Source: Variovorax sp. J2L1-78 (GTDB lineage: Bacteria; Pseudomonadota; Gammaproteobacteria; Burkholderiales; Burkholderiaceae_C). From it: 64,000 bases of DNA. This document shows, piece after piece, positions 16,629 to 25,393 of this stretch (position 1 is its first letter; the number at the start of each line of letters is the position of its first letter). The position numbers and the translations under genes are program-made. The DNA is taken from positions 930,001 through 994,000 of the forward strand of contig NZ_JASZYB010000001.1 in NCBI RefSeq assembly GCF_030317205.1. The letters run 5' to 3'. The notes under the pieces were generated by a model, which was not told where the DNA came from, searched no databases, and saw only the letters and a list, made by a program, of their open reading frames with translations.

Positions 16629-18847
16629 GACGCCGCCGTCTCGCGCGGCGCGACCAGGCGGATGCCCACGTCGCCTTCGCGCGCCAACTGCGCCACCAGG
16701 CCGATCTCCCAGTCGAGGTACTGCTGGAAGCCGGCGTCGCGCTGGGCCACGTCGGCATGCGCGTAGGGGCTGTACCAGTGGTCGTCGTCGCCGGTCAGCA
16801 CGCCCTCCGCACCGGTCGCGGTGGGCAGCCGGGCGGCGATCCAGGCCTGGGTGCCGCCCGCGAGGGCGCGCACCGTGCGGCCAGTACGGGCTGCGAGCTC
16901 GGCCGCCGCCGTGCGCGCGAGCACGCCGTCGGACGAGGTGAGCACGATGAGCTGCGACGCAGGCAGGTCGGCCGTGAATTCCTGGAGCCGGTCGGGCACC
17001 GCGAAGCGTGCGCCTGCGACATGCCGTCGCTCGAAAGCCGCGCGGCGCTCCACGTCGAACACCACCGCCGTGCCGGCTTCCAGCGCCGCGGCCGCCTCGC
17101 GCAGCGCGATGTCCGGGGTGAAGGCACGCAGCGACAGCACGCGCACGGGTTCGGGCCCGAGCACCAGCAACGGCAAGGCGGGCGGCGACAGCACGAACAC
17201 CTCGTGCCCGCCCAGTTGCGCGAGCCATGCACCGGTGGTCAGCGCACGCACGCCGTCCCAGTCGGCCAGCACGATGCGCGCACGCCGCGTGCCCACGTAT
17301 TCGTCGGTGGCCTGCACCAGCTGGCCGCCGGGCGCCCAGCGCCAGCCTTCCAGGTGGCCGGCCTCATATTCCTGGCGGGTGCGCACGTCGAAGCGGTAGA
17401 GCGAGCGCTCGTCGGACTCGGCCTCGAAGCGCGCGAGCGTGGCCGCGTCGATGCGGCGCACGCCGGCGCGTGCGGCCACGTCCTCGGCCCGTGCGCGCGC
17501 GCTCTTGCGCGTCGCCTCGCCCGGCTCGGGCAGCGGCGCGGCGCGGCCATGGGCCAGCTCGCGCCCCGCCAGCAGCCAAGCCATGGTGCCGTCCTTCAAC
17601 GACACCACCGGGTTCGGAATGCCCGCGTCGATGAGCGTCTGGGCGCCCACGATGCTGCGCGTGCGACCGGCACAGTTCACCACCACGAGCGTCTCGGGCC
17701 GCGGCGCGAGTTCCTGGATGCGGTAGACCAGTTCGGCGCCCGGCAGGCTGTGGGCGAACGGCAGGCTGAAGTCGGCGAATTCCTCCGGCGTGCGGCTGTC
17801 GACCACCACGATGTCGTCGCCGCGCTCCACGCGTTCGTGCAGCTCGTCGACCGAGATCCACGGCGTGTGCTTCTCGTGCTCGATGACCTCGCCGAAGGCC
17901 TTGCTCGGCACGTTGCTGCCGCTGAAGAGTTCGTAGCCCGCGGCGGCCCAGCCTTCGGTACCGCCCGCCAGCACCGACACGTTGCGCCAGCCCAGGCGCA
18001 CCAGCTTGGCGGCGGCTTCATGGGCCAGCGATTCGTCGGCGTCGGCCAGCACGATGCGGGTGCTGCGGCGCGGCACCAGGCGGTCGATCTGCACCTCCAG
18101 CCGCCACAGCGGCGCCGAGGCGGCCAGTAGGATGTGGCGGCGCACGAAGACGCCGGTCTCGCGCACGTCGAGCAGCGCGATCTCCTCGCCGTCGGCCAGC
18201 GCCGCCTTCAGCGCCTGTGGCGTGATGGCCGGGTGGCGAATGGTCTTCGGTGGCGCGAAGTGGCGGAAACTGCCACCCGCTGTGCCTTCGAAGACCACGC
18301 GCTTGTCGAGGCGTTCGAGCGCGCGGCCGTAGAAGTGCAGATGGCGGCCGTCCTGGCCGCCGATGAGTTCGATGGTGTGCACGTCGTCCGGCAGCAGCAC
18401 CACGGCGCTGCCCGAGGCCACGTCGACGGTGCCGGTGGGCACCAGCGCGTCGCGCGACGCGTCGGCGGTCTTTTCGCGGCGGTAGAGCACGTTGCGCTCG
18501 TTGCCTTCCACCCCGGCGATCACCGCCCAGGTCGTGTGGTCGTGCGGCGGCTGGGCCTTGCCCGCGAGGCCGGCCGACAGGTACAGCGCCAAGCCGCCGT
18601 CGGCGTCCTCCGCCAGACGGTAGACCTGTGCGGGGCGGGTCGCATCGACGGGGAAATGGGCGGCCGGGAACAGCGCCCTTTGCTGGCCGAGTGCGATCAG
18701 CGCGTCGGCCACGGTCTGCAGGGCGCGCTTGTCCGCAGCGCCAGCGAGCAGACCGCGCGCCTGCGCCAGGAAGGCGTCGATGGCGCGCGCACGGGCGCTG
18801 GCAATGTCGTTGCCCGCGGTGTCCACGGGGAGGTCGGTGAGGCTCAT
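16625..18847 (-). CDS. Cysteine-dioxygenase-like domain fused to four rhodanese domains
   Basis: A 740-residue cytoplasmic protein. Residues about 40-195 look like a type I thiol dioxygenase: His102 and His104 in PHDHTTWAVIAG, His157 in DDVHTIELIG and a His171-x-Tyr173 pair match the three iron-binding His and the His/Tyr active-site pair of cysteine dioxygenase. Four rhodanese domains follow (about 205-308, 328-432, 465-560, 572-675). Only the second has the catalytic cysteine (Cys392 in NCAGRTRS); the equivalent positions are Asp269, Asp529 and Ser638 in the others. It probably oxidises an imported thiol to a sulfinate and transfers sulfur. It is the first gene of an operon with a Dpp-type importer. 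Confidence 0.82.
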   Translation of the reverse strand: MSLTDLPVDTAGNDIASARARAIDAFLAQARGLLAGAADKRALQTVADALIALGQQRALFPAAHFPVDATRPAQVYRLAEDADGGLALYLSAGLAGKAQPPHDHTTWAVIAGVEGNERNVLYRREKTADASRDALVPTGTVDVASGSAVVLLPDDVHTIELIGGQDGRHLHFYGRALERLDKRVVFEGTAGGSFRHFAPPKTIRHPAITPQALKAALADGEEIALLDVRETGVFVRRHILLAASAPLWRLEVQIDRLVPRRSTRIVLADADESLAHEAAAKLVRLGWRNVSVLAGGTEGWAAAGYELFSGSNVPSKAFGEVIEHEKHTPWISVDELHERVERGDDIVVVDSRTPEEFADFSLPFAHSLPGAELVYRIQELAPRPETLVVVNCAGRTRSIVGAQTLIDAGIPNPVVSLKDGTMAWLLAGRELAHGRAAPLPEPGEATRKSARARAEDVAARAGVRRIDAATLARFEAESDERSLYRFDVRTRQEYEAGHLEGWRWAPGGQLVQATDEYVGTRRARIVLADWDGVRALTTGAWLAQLGGHEVFVLSPPALPLLVLGPEPVRVLSLRAFTPDIALREAAAALEAGTAVVFDVERRAAFERRHVAGARFAVPDRLQEFTADLPASQLIVLTSSDGVLARTAAAELAARTGRTVRALAGGTQAWIAARLPTATGAEGVLTGDDDHWYSPYAHADVAQRDAGFQQYLDWEIGLVAQLAREGDVGIRLVAPRETAAS

Positions 18848-18888
18848 GGGGAGGAACTTTCTGGGGGCAGGAAGGCGATTCGATGGTC

Positions 18889-18917
18889 AGGCTAAGCCGG
18901 GGGGCGCGCGCACCCAA
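18889..18917 (-). promoter_or_regulatory. Candidate promoter of the dioxygenase-rhodanese/Dpp operon
   Basis: On the minus strand, TTGGGT (18917-18912), 17-nt spacer, TAGCCT (18894-18889), 41 nt before the ATG at 18847. TTCG directly precedes the -35 box, and one arm of the 18915-18932 palindrome overlaps it, so a regulator bound there could control RNA polymerase access. Confidence 0.5.
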
Positions 18918-18932
18918 CGAAGTTTTTCGTTG
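18915..18932. promoter_or_regulatory. Palindromic operator-like site CAACGAA-GTTT-TTCGTTG
   Basis: A perfect inverted repeat with 7-nt arms and a 4-nt spacer in the 144-nt region between two divergent genes. It overlaps the -35 box of the minus-strand promoter; another TTCGTTGG copy is the -35 region of the plus-strand promoter (18950). The half-site recurs at other promoters in this window. The protein that binds it is not known; the CysB-like regulator at 35197 is one candidate. Confidence 0.45.
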
Positions 18933-18953
18933 ACGCATATCCGAATTGCTTCG

Positions 18954-18982
18954 TTGGAGGCCGGCGGTACCGCTCCTAGATT
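18954..18982 (+). promoter_or_regulatory. Candidate promoter of the Bug receptor gene at 18992
   Basis: TTGGAG (18954-18959), 17-nt spacer, TAGATT (18977-18982). The -10 box ends only 9 nt before the ATG, so the transcript would start almost at the start codon. The -35 region and the 16 nt around the -10 box closely match the encapsulin operon promoter at 46939-46911. Confidence 0.5.
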
Positions 18983-18991
18983 GGCGTCCAC

Positions 18992-20005
18992 ATGACGACA
19001 CACTTCCCCCTCCTTGCCCCGCGCCGCGCCATGTTGGGCGCGCTGACCCTCGCTTTCACCGGTTTCGGTGCCCTCCTGCCTCTGGCGCACGCCGACGACG
19101 ACGCGGCCGGCTTTCCGTCGAAGCCGGTGCACATCGTGGTGCCCGTGGCGACAGGCGGCAGCGCCGACAAGCTCACCCGGCTGATCGCGCAGGGCCTGAC
19201 CGAACGCTGGGGCCAGTCGGTGGTGGTCGAGAACCTGGCCGGCGCCAGCGGCACCATCGGCGCGGCCCGGGTGGCCAAGGCGCCCGCCGATGGCTACACG
19301 CTGCTGCAGCAGGGCGAAGGCCTGACGCTCAACGGCATTCTTTTCGACCGCCTGCCCTACGACGGCCAGAAGGCCTTCACGCCGGTCATCCAGGCGGTGG
19401 TGAACCCGCAGATCCTGGTGGTCAATCCCAAGACCGGCATCGCCGATTTCCGCAGCTACCTGGCACGTGCCAAGGCGCAGCCACAGTCGATCAGCCTGGG
19501 CCTGCCCGGCAACGGCGGCATCGCCCATGTCGCGCACGAGATGATCGCGCAGGACACCGGGGCGCAGGTCAACTACATCCCCTACTCCGGCGGTGGTCCG
19601 GCCACGGTGGACGTGCTGGCCGGCCATGTGGACGCCACGCTGATCACGCTCGCGGCCGTGACCGACCATGTGCGCGCCGGCAAGCTGCGTGCGCTGGCCG
19701 TGACCACCGCCTACCGATCAAGCGCGCTGCCCAACGTGCCGACCATGGCCGAGGCCGGCCTGCCCGGCTTCTCGGTGGAAAGCTGGCAAGGCTACTTCGC
19801 GCCCGCCGGCACACCCGCCGCGGTGGTGGCAAAGATCAACCGCGACATCCAGGCCGTGATCTCCACGCCCGAGACCCGCGCCAAGCTCGAGGACATGGGC
19901 TTCAAGGTGACCGGCGGCACGCCCGCGGACCTGGCCCGCACGCTGGCCGGCGAGCGCCTGCGCTACGCCAAGGCCATCCAGACGGCGGGCATCGCCCTGC
20001 GCTGA
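18992..20005 (+). CDS. Bug family tripartite tricarboxylate-type receptor
   Basis: A 337-residue periplasmic binding protein of the Bug/TctC family. An RR-containing signal sequence (APRRAMLGALTLAFTGFGA) is followed by FPSKPVHIVVPVATGGSADK, the standard Bug N-terminus, and the central NYIPYSGGGPATVDVLAGHVD. No TctA/TctB membrane genes are nearby, which is normal for this greatly expanded family in Burkholderiales. It is divergent from the dioxygenase-rhodanese gene and shares a regulatory region with it. No clear ribosome site precedes the ATG; an alternative ATG at 19031 lacks one too. Confidence 0.85.
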   Translation: MTTHFPLLAPRRAMLGALTLAFTGFGALLPLAHADDDAAGFPSKPVHIVVPVATGGSADKLTRLIAQGLTERWGQSVVVENLAGASGTIGAARVAKAPADGYTLLQQGEGLTLNGILFDRLPYDGQKAFTPVIQAVVNPQILVVNPKTGIADFRSYLARAKAQPQSISLGLPGNGGIAHVAHEMIAQDTGAQVNYIPYSGGGPATVDVLAGHVDATLITLAAVTDHVRAGKLRALAVTTAYRSSALPNVPTMAEAGLPGFSVESWQGYFAPAGTPAAVVAKINRDIQAVISTPETRAKLEDMGFKVTGGTPADLARTLAGERLRYAKAIQTAGIALR

Positions 20006-20027
20006 TGCCCGCCCTGCAGCGGCCGGC

Positions 20028-21488
20028 TCAGGCTGCGAGCCGCTGCGTGCCCGGCCGCCAGACGGCACCGGCATAGAGTTCCTCGCCGAAATCCGCCGGC
20101 ACGTCGGCGCGCGTGCGTGCCTCGTGCAGCGCGAGGTCGGCCAGCAGCAGGTCTTCGCTGATGCGCCGCACCACCGCGGGCACATACCCACGGATGCTCG
20201 GCACGTCGCCCAGCGGCAGGCCGGTGCTGGCGAAGCCACCGGGGTTGTAGGTGTGGATGTCGCGCAGCCAGGGCGCGGTGCCCGGGATCTTCTCGATGTA
20301 TTCAAGGCCGGCGCCGAGATAAGGCGCCGCGCCCAGTTCATCGTCGCGTTCGTCCGCAGGCGGCTGGAAGCGGTCGCGCCAGCGCAGCACCAGGTCGGCG
20401 ATGCCGGCCAGTTCGGGCCGTTGCGACAGCTCGTGTGTGTAGCCGGTGCCGGCGATCACGAAGTCGAAGTGGAAGCGCTGGTCATGCACCGAGGCCACCA
20501 CCTGCCCGGCCTGCACCTGCGCGCCTTGCCACGGCGCGCCCAGGTGCAGGTGGAAGTTGGGAAAGCGCAGCACGCGCTGCACCGAGTCCGGCGGCGGGGT
20601 GGTGCCCAGGCGGCGGTAGCGCGCCGCATGGTGCCAGCGCGTGGCATCGGGCAGCGACAGGTAGTTGTCGTAGAAGCCGGGGTAGCCGCGCACGCGCGCC
20701 ACCGGCGTGGCGGGTATCTTGTCGCGGCGTACGAACAGGTGCACGGCGGCGGCCCCGCTCTCGAGCGCCACCGCAGCGGCGTCGAAGGCCGATGCCGCGC
20801 CGCCGACGACGGCCACGGTCTTGCCCGCCAGCGCCGTGAAGTCGATCGCATGGCCGGTATGGGCCGCCAGGCCCTGGCTCAGGGCCGCCGACAGCGGTTC
20901 GGGAACGAAAGGCGCGCCGCTGCCGGCCACGCCATTGGCGAAGATCAGCTTGCGCGCCGTCTCCACGCGCTCGACGCCGTCCACGTCCAGATGCAGCCGG
21001 AAGTGCGGCACCGCACCACCGGTGACTGGCGCGAAGCGCACGAGCCGCGTGCCGTAGCGCACCGCGGTGCCGGTGATGCCGCGGAACCAGTCGAGGTACT
21101 CGGCCCAGTCGGTGCGCGCGATGCGGTCGATGGCCGCATAGGCCGCCTGTCCGTGGCGCGATTCGTACCAGGCCTGGAAGCCCAGCGCCGACACCGGACC
21201 TTCGGGGCCGACCAGGTGCTTGAGCGTGCGCAGCTTGTGCATGCGGGCACGCGTGCGCCATACGCCCGCCTGCGAAGCGCCCCCGGCCGCGTCGATCACG
21301 GCGACACCGCCGATGCCCGCGCGCTGCAGCGCGAAGGCGAAGGCGCTGCCGGTCTGGCCGGCACCGACGACGAGCACGTTGTGGTCGACGCCTTCGTGCG
21401 CAGGCACCCAGTTGGCGGGTGCGGGCCCCAGCAGGCGCAGCGCTTCGTGCGCGAAATGGTCAGGGGTCGAAGGGGACGGGGAAGTCAT
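20028..21488 (-). CDS. FAD/NAD(P)-binding oxidoreductase, flavin monooxygenase-like
   Basis: A 486-residue flavoprotein. The FAD-binding GxGxxG motif is VVGAGQTGSAFAFAL near residue 40 and a second Rossmann motif, VAVVGGAASAFDAAAVAL, lies near residue 220, as in FMO-type and lysine/ornithine-type N-oxygenases. A block reading FVIAGTGYTHEL matches the family's ATG/GTGY motif. It probably uses NADPH and O2 to oxygenate a heteroatom. It is the last gene of a minus-strand group with an SsuD-like monooxygenase and a Bug receptor. Substrate unknown. Confidence 0.8.
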   Translation of the reverse strand: MTSPSPSTPDHFAHEALRLLGPAPANWVPAHEGVDHNVLVVGAGQTGSAFAFALQRAGIGGVAVIDAAGGASQAGVWRTRARMHKLRTLKHLVGPEGPVSALGFQAWYESRHGQAAYAAIDRIARTDWAEYLDWFRGITGTAVRYGTRLVRFAPVTGGAVPHFRLHLDVDGVERVETARKLIFANGVAGSGAPFVPEPLSAALSQGLAAHTGHAIDFTALAGKTVAVVGGAASAFDAAAVALESGAAAVHLFVRRDKIPATPVARVRGYPGFYDNYLSLPDATRWHHAARYRRLGTTPPPDSVQRVLRFPNFHLHLGAPWQGAQVQAGQVVASVHDQRFHFDFVIAGTGYTHELSQRPELAGIADLVLRWRDRFQPPADERDDELGAAPYLGAGLEYIEKIPGTAPWLRDIHTYNPGGFASTGLPLGDVPSIRGYVPAVVRRISEDLLLADLALHEARTRADVPADFGEELYAGAVWRPGTQRLAA

Positions 21489-21533
21489 GGGATGGCTCGA
21501 GGAAGAGAGACGACAGGGATCGGCCGCTGGCGC

Positions 21534-22646
21534 TCAGGCCAGCTTGCGCAGCGCACCGTCGCGGCGTGCCGCGCCTTCGCGCAGCAGCGGCACCAGTGCC
21601 CGGCCATAGTCCTGCGCGTCGGTACGCGGGTCGAAGCCGCGGAACAGGAAGTTGCTCACGCCCACGTCGTAGTAGGCGAGCAAGGCCTCGGCCACCTGTT
21701 CGGGCGTGCCGACGATGGCCGTAGTGTTGCCGGGCGCGTTGGTGGCCGCGGCCACGCCCATGAAGAGGCGCTGGTCGAGCACCTCGCCCTGCTTGACCAG
21801 CGCAAGCAGGCGGCGCGAGCCTTCGTTCTCCGCGGCCTCCGCGGGAAGGCTCACGCCACCGAACACCTTCGACTTGCCGCTCCACAGGCCCACCTCGCGC
21901 GTGGTCTCGGCGATCTCGCGGGCCTTCTTCCAGGCGGCTTCCTCGGTATCGGCCACGATGGCGCGAATCGAGATGCTGAAGCGCGGCGTCCGCCCGTGGC
22001 GCGCCGCCGCCGTGCGCACGCGCGACACCAGCTCACGCGTGCCGTCCAGCGTCTCGCCCCACAGCGCATACAGGTCGGCGTGTTTCGCGGCCACTTCGAT
22101 GGCCGGGTCCGAGGCGCCGCCGAAGGACACGGGAATGTGCGGCTTCTGCAGGGGCTTGAGTTCGGAGAAGGCGGCGGCGAAGCGGTAGTGCGCGCCCGCG
22201 TGGTCGATAGGCGTGTCGCTGGTCCAGATGCGGCGCAGGATCTCGAGGTACTCGTCGGTGCGTGCATAGCGCGCGTCGTGCGTGAGGTAGTCGCCGTCAC
22301 GCTGCTGCTCGGCATCGCGCCCGCCGGTGATGATGTGCACGCGCAGCCGCCCGCCCGTGAAGTGGTCGAGCGTGGCAAGCTTGCGCGCCGCCAGCGTGGG
22401 CGACACGAAGCCCGGCCGGTGCGCCAGCAGGAAGATCAGCCGCTGCGTGGCGCCGGCAGCGCGCGCCGCCGTCAGGAAATTGTCGGCCCAGCCCGCGTTG
22501 TGCGGCAGCAGCACGCCGTCGAAGCCCGCCGCTTCATGGGCGCGGGCCGTGCCTTCGATATGCGGGATGTCGAAGGCCGGGCCCTCGGCCGGAATGGTCT
22601 CCGAGAACAGGCGTGGGTACAGGGTGCCGTAGAGCTCGATGGTCAT
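21534..22646 (-). CDS. SsuD-like FMN-dependent alkanesulfonate-type monooxygenase
   Basis: A 370-residue luciferase-like enzyme. HIITGGRDAEQQRDGDYLTH, RYARTDEYLEILRRIW and the C-terminal GVSNFLFRGFDP are very close to SsuD/MsuD alkanesulfonate monooxygenases, which use FMNH2 and O2 to release sulfite from a sulfonate. No signal peptide; cytoplasmic. ATG 22646 follows a weak AAAAAGGAAA-like site. Its neighbours are a flavin monooxygenase-like enzyme downstream and a Bug receptor upstream, likely one transcript. A flavin reductase partner (SsuE) is missing here. Confidence 0.83.
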   Translation of the reverse strand: MTIELYGTLYPRLFSETIPAEGPAFDIPHIEGTARAHEAAGFDGVLLPHNAGWADNFLTAARAAGATQRLIFLLAHRPGFVSPTLAARKLATLDHFTGGRLRVHIITGGRDAEQQRDGDYLTHDARYARTDEYLEILRRIWTSDTPIDHAGAHYRFAAAFSELKPLQKPHIPVSFGGASDPAIEVAAKHADLYALWGETLDGTRELVSRVRTAAARHGRTPRFSISIRAIVADTEEAAWKKAREIAETTREVGLWSGKSKVFGGVSLPAEAAENEGSRRLLALVKQGEVLDQRLFMGVAAATNAPGNTTAIVGTPEQVAEALLAYYDVGVSNFLFRGFDPRTDAQDYGRALVPLLREGAARRDGALRKLA

Positions 22647-22673
22647 GGATTTCCTTTTTGCGGCGAAGCGTGC

Positions 22674-23654
22674 TCAGGCCGTGATGCCGGCGGCCCGGAT
22701 CACGCGGTTGTTGACATCGATCTCGGCCTTGAGCAGGGCGGCGATCTGCGGCAGGGACAGCGGCTGGATCTCCACGCCCAGCGCCTTGAGTTCGGCCACC
22801 GTGTCCGCGTCGCGCGCGAGCTCGACGAACTGCCGGTGCAGTTGCTCGACCACGCCCGCCGACGTCTTGGCGGGCACCGCCGCCAGGAAGAAGTTGGTCG
22901 CCTCCCAGCCAGGCACGCCAGCGGCCTCGATGGACGGGACGCCCGGCAGGTCGGGCGACACGGTGGCGCCCGAGTAGGCCAGCGCGCGCAGCTTGCCGGC
23001 GCGCACATGCTGCGCGGCCAGCGGGTCGAGCACCAGTTGCACATGGCCCGCGACCGCGTCGTTCAACGCAGGCGCCGAGCCGCGGTACGGCACATGCACG
23101 ATGTCGATGCCGGTGCGAAGCCGCAGGTACTCGCCCGCGATGTGGCCACCGGTGCCGTTGCCTGCGGTGCCGTAGTTGATCTTGCGCGGGTTCTTCTTCG
23201 CGTACGCGATCAACTCGGCCAGCGTGGTCGCAGGCACCGAGGGATGCACGGCGAACACGAAGCGGGTGTGGCCGAGAAAGCCCACAGGTACCAGGTCGGC
23301 CAGCGGGTCGTAGGGCGCGCCGAGCACCTGCGGCGCCGAACTGAGGTTACCGCTCGATGCATTGAGCACCGTGTAGCCGTCGGCGGCCGCCTGCACCACG
23401 AACTGCGTGCCGATGGTGCCCCCCGCACCGCTGCGGTTGTCGACGACCACTGGCTGCGAGAAGTTCGCGGCCAGCTTGCGGCTCACGATGCGCGCCACCA
23501 GATCGTTGGTGCCACCGGGCGGGTAAGGCGAGACGTAGTGCAGCTGTCGGGCCGGGAAGGCCTCCGCCCACGCGCGTGCGGGAACCAGCCCGGTCACGGC
23601 GGCCGCGCCAGCAAGCGTTGCACCGGCAAAGTGCCGGCGGGAGAAGGTGGTCAT
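22674..23654 (-). CDS. Bug family tripartite tricarboxylate-type receptor
   Basis: A 326-residue periplasmic receptor with a twin-arginine-type signal (FSRRHFAGATLAGAAAVTG). The mature part has the Bug landmarks HYVSPYPPGGTNDLVAR and HVPYRGSAPALNDAVAGHVQ. Start chosen at ATG 23654, which places the RR pair near the N-terminus; an in-frame ATG 30 nt upstream only adds an unlikely leader. It is the first gene of the group with the SsuD-like and FAD monooxygenases, so its ligand may be their substrate. Confidence 0.83.
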   Translation of the reverse strand: MTTFSRRHFAGATLAGAAAVTGLVPARAWAEAFPARQLHYVSPYPPGGTNDLVARIVSRKLAANFSQPVVVDNRSGAGGTIGTQFVVQAAADGYTVLNASSGNLSSAPQVLGAPYDPLADLVPVGFLGHTRFVFAVHPSVPATTLAELIAYAKKNPRKINYGTAGNGTGGHIAGEYLRLRTGIDIVHVPYRGSAPALNDAVAGHVQLVLDPLAAQHVRAGKLRALAYSGATVSPDLPGVPSIEAAGVPGWEATNFFLAAVPAKTSAGVVEQLHRQFVELARDADTVAELKALGVEIQPLSLPQIAALLKAEIDVNNRVIRAAGITA

Positions 23655-23989
23655 TGGCGGAGATCCAGTTCGGAAAGCTTTCACGCAGCATCAGCAGCGG
23701 CACGAGGCTTTTCCTATGTCCGAAGCCGCCAAGCCGCTGAATAAAAGAGGCGGACCCTGAAGGGCCCGCCGAACGTCGCTTCGACACGACGAGGAGACAC
23801 TCACCATCTGAGCGAGAGGTGCCAGTGTTCAGCCGATCACATCCAATACGAAGCACGAAATTCGCATACGTTGATCTGGTTTTGTTCTTTGCGCTCTGCA
23901 GTGGTGTGCGTTTAGCCTGTGCGTTCACCCTCGCATGCAGCGCAGGGCCCGATCCGCTTAGACCCGGACAGAAAACATCTCGACACCCG
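23655..23989. other. Divergent intergenic region (335 nt), no gene seen
   Basis: It separates the Bug receptor (minus) from the monooxygenase at 23990 (plus). It holds an imperfect GC hairpin (GGCGGACCCT / AGGGCCCGCC, 23749-23770) within the minus-strand leader region, an AT-richer stretch near 23870-23890 and a possible plus promoter with TTGCGC near 23887 and TAGCCT near 23911. The leader of the plus gene is long (about 70 nt). No RNA family could be recognised. Confidence 0.4.
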
Positions 23990-25393
23990 ATGAGCCGCCT
24001 TCCCGACAACCCACCGCGCCGCCAACTCCACCTCAACGTCAACATCCTCCATTCCGGTTTCGTGCCGTCGGCCTGGCGGTTGCCCGAGAGCGACCCGCAC
24101 GCGTTCGTCGATGTCGCGCACTATGTGCGCGTGGCGCAGATCGCCGAAGCCGGCAAGCTCGACGCGGTCTTCCTGGCCGACAACGCGGCCATCGTCGACC
24201 AGATCCACTTCCGTCCCATCACCGCGCTCGAGCCGACGGTGCTGCTGGCCAGCATCGCCGCGGCGACCACGCACATCGGCCTGATCGGCACGGCCTCGAC
24301 CAGCTACAACGAGCCTTTCAACATCGCACGCCGCTTCGCCACGCTCGACCATGTGAGCGGCGGCCGCGCCGGCTGGAACGTCGTGACCACGGCAGACGTG
24401 CCGTCCGCACGCAACTTCGGCCGCGACGCCGCGCCCGACCACGCCCAGCGCTACGGCCGCGCCAGCGAGTTCACCGACGTCGTGAAGGCGCTGTGGGCCA
24501 GTTGGGCCGACGACGCCTTTGTCGGCGACAAGGCCGACGGCCGATTCATCGACCCGACCAAGGTGCAGCCCATCGCGCACCGTGGCGAACACTTCGCGGT
24601 GCAGGGCCCCGGCACGCTGCCGCGCACACCGCAGGGCCATCCGGTGCTGGTGCAGGCCGGCGGTTCGGCCGACGGGCGCGAGCTGGCAGCGCGCCATGCC
24701 GAGGCGGTGTTTTCCGCCTCGCAGTCCTTCGAGGAATCGCTGGAGTACGCGCGTGGCCTGAAGCAGCGCGCCGCCGAACTGGGCCGCGGCCCCGACGCCG
24801 TGAAGGTGCTCGCCGGGCTCACGACCATCATCGGCGCCACCGAGGCGCAGGCGCGTGCGCGCCGCGATGCGCTGGTCGACCTGATCCCCTGGGACTACAG
24901 CGTCGGGCGGCTGGCGGGCATCCTGGGCGTCACGCCCGATCGCCTGTCGCTCGACAAGACGCTGCCGGACGACCTCGCGCTGCCCGCGGGCGGCAACGGC
25001 AACCACACCTTCTTCAACGCCACGATCGCCGCGGCGCGCCGCGGAGGCCTGACCGTGCGCCAGTTGGTGCGCGAGCTGGCCGGCGGTGGCGGCCACCGCG
25101 TGATCGTCGGCACGCCTGAGCAGATCGCGGACGACATCGAACACTGGTTCCGCGCCGGCGCGGCCGACGGCTTCAACCTCATGCCCGACCAGCTGCCGGA
25201 TGGCCTGCAGGACTTCGTCGACGGCGTGGTGCCGATCCTGCAGAAGCGCGGCCTGTTTCGCACCGAGTACAGCGGTCGCACGCTGCGCGAGCACCTGGGC
25301 ATCGCCTTGCCGGGCTACCCGGGCCATCGCCCCGTCCTCACCGAAACTGCCCTTCCCCACGCCGGCGCAGCGCGCCGCCTCGTTGCCATCTGA
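23990..25393 (+). CDS. FMN-dependent monooxygenase, NtaA/SnaA/DmoA type
   Basis: A 467-residue luciferase-like enzyme, paralogous to those at 5692 and 47108. Landmarks are VAQIAEAGKLDAVFLADN, HVSGGRAGWNVVTTAD and the C-terminal LFRTEYSGRTLREHLGI. It is the A component of a two-component FMNH2-dependent system that oxygenates an organosulfur or C-N substrate. ATG 23990 is preferred over an upstream in-frame start that lacks conserved sequence. Its stop shares one base with the start of the next gene, a DszC-like oxygenase, so both are probably made together. Confidence 0.86.
   Translation: MSRLPDNPPRRQLHLNVNILHSGFVPSAWRLPESDPHAFVDVAHYVRVAQIAEAGKLDAVFLADNAAIVDQIHFRPITALEPTVLLASIAAATTHIGLIGTASTSYNEPFNIARRFATLDHVSGGRAGWNVVTTADVPSARNFGRDAAPDHAQRYGRASEFTDVVKALWASWADDAFVGDKADGRFIDPTKVQPIAHRGEHFAVQGPGTLPRTPQGHPVLVQAGGSADGRELAARHAEAVFSASQSFEESLEYARGLKQRAAELGRGPDAVKVLAGLTTIIGATEAQARARRDALVDLIPWDYSVGRLAGILGVTPDRLSLDKTLPDDLALPAGGNGNHTFFNATIAAARRGGLTVRQLVRELAGGGGHRVIVGTPEQIADDIEHWFRAGAADGFNLMPDQLPDGLQDFVDGVVPILQKRGLFRTEYSGRTLREHLGIALPGYPGHRPVLTETALPHAGAARRLVAI

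Noticed and set aside
20124-23744. A very long open frame on the plus strand opposite three good minus-strand genes
   Set aside because: It is antisense to the FAD oxidoreductase, SsuD-like and Bug genes, has Arg/His/Gln/Val-rich low-complexity translation and no recognisable domain. GC-rich DNA commonly leaves such frames open.
23749-23770. GC hairpin in the Bug leader as a riboswitch
   Set aside because: The stem is short and imperfect and no known sulfur riboswitch (SAM, SAH) consensus is visible.
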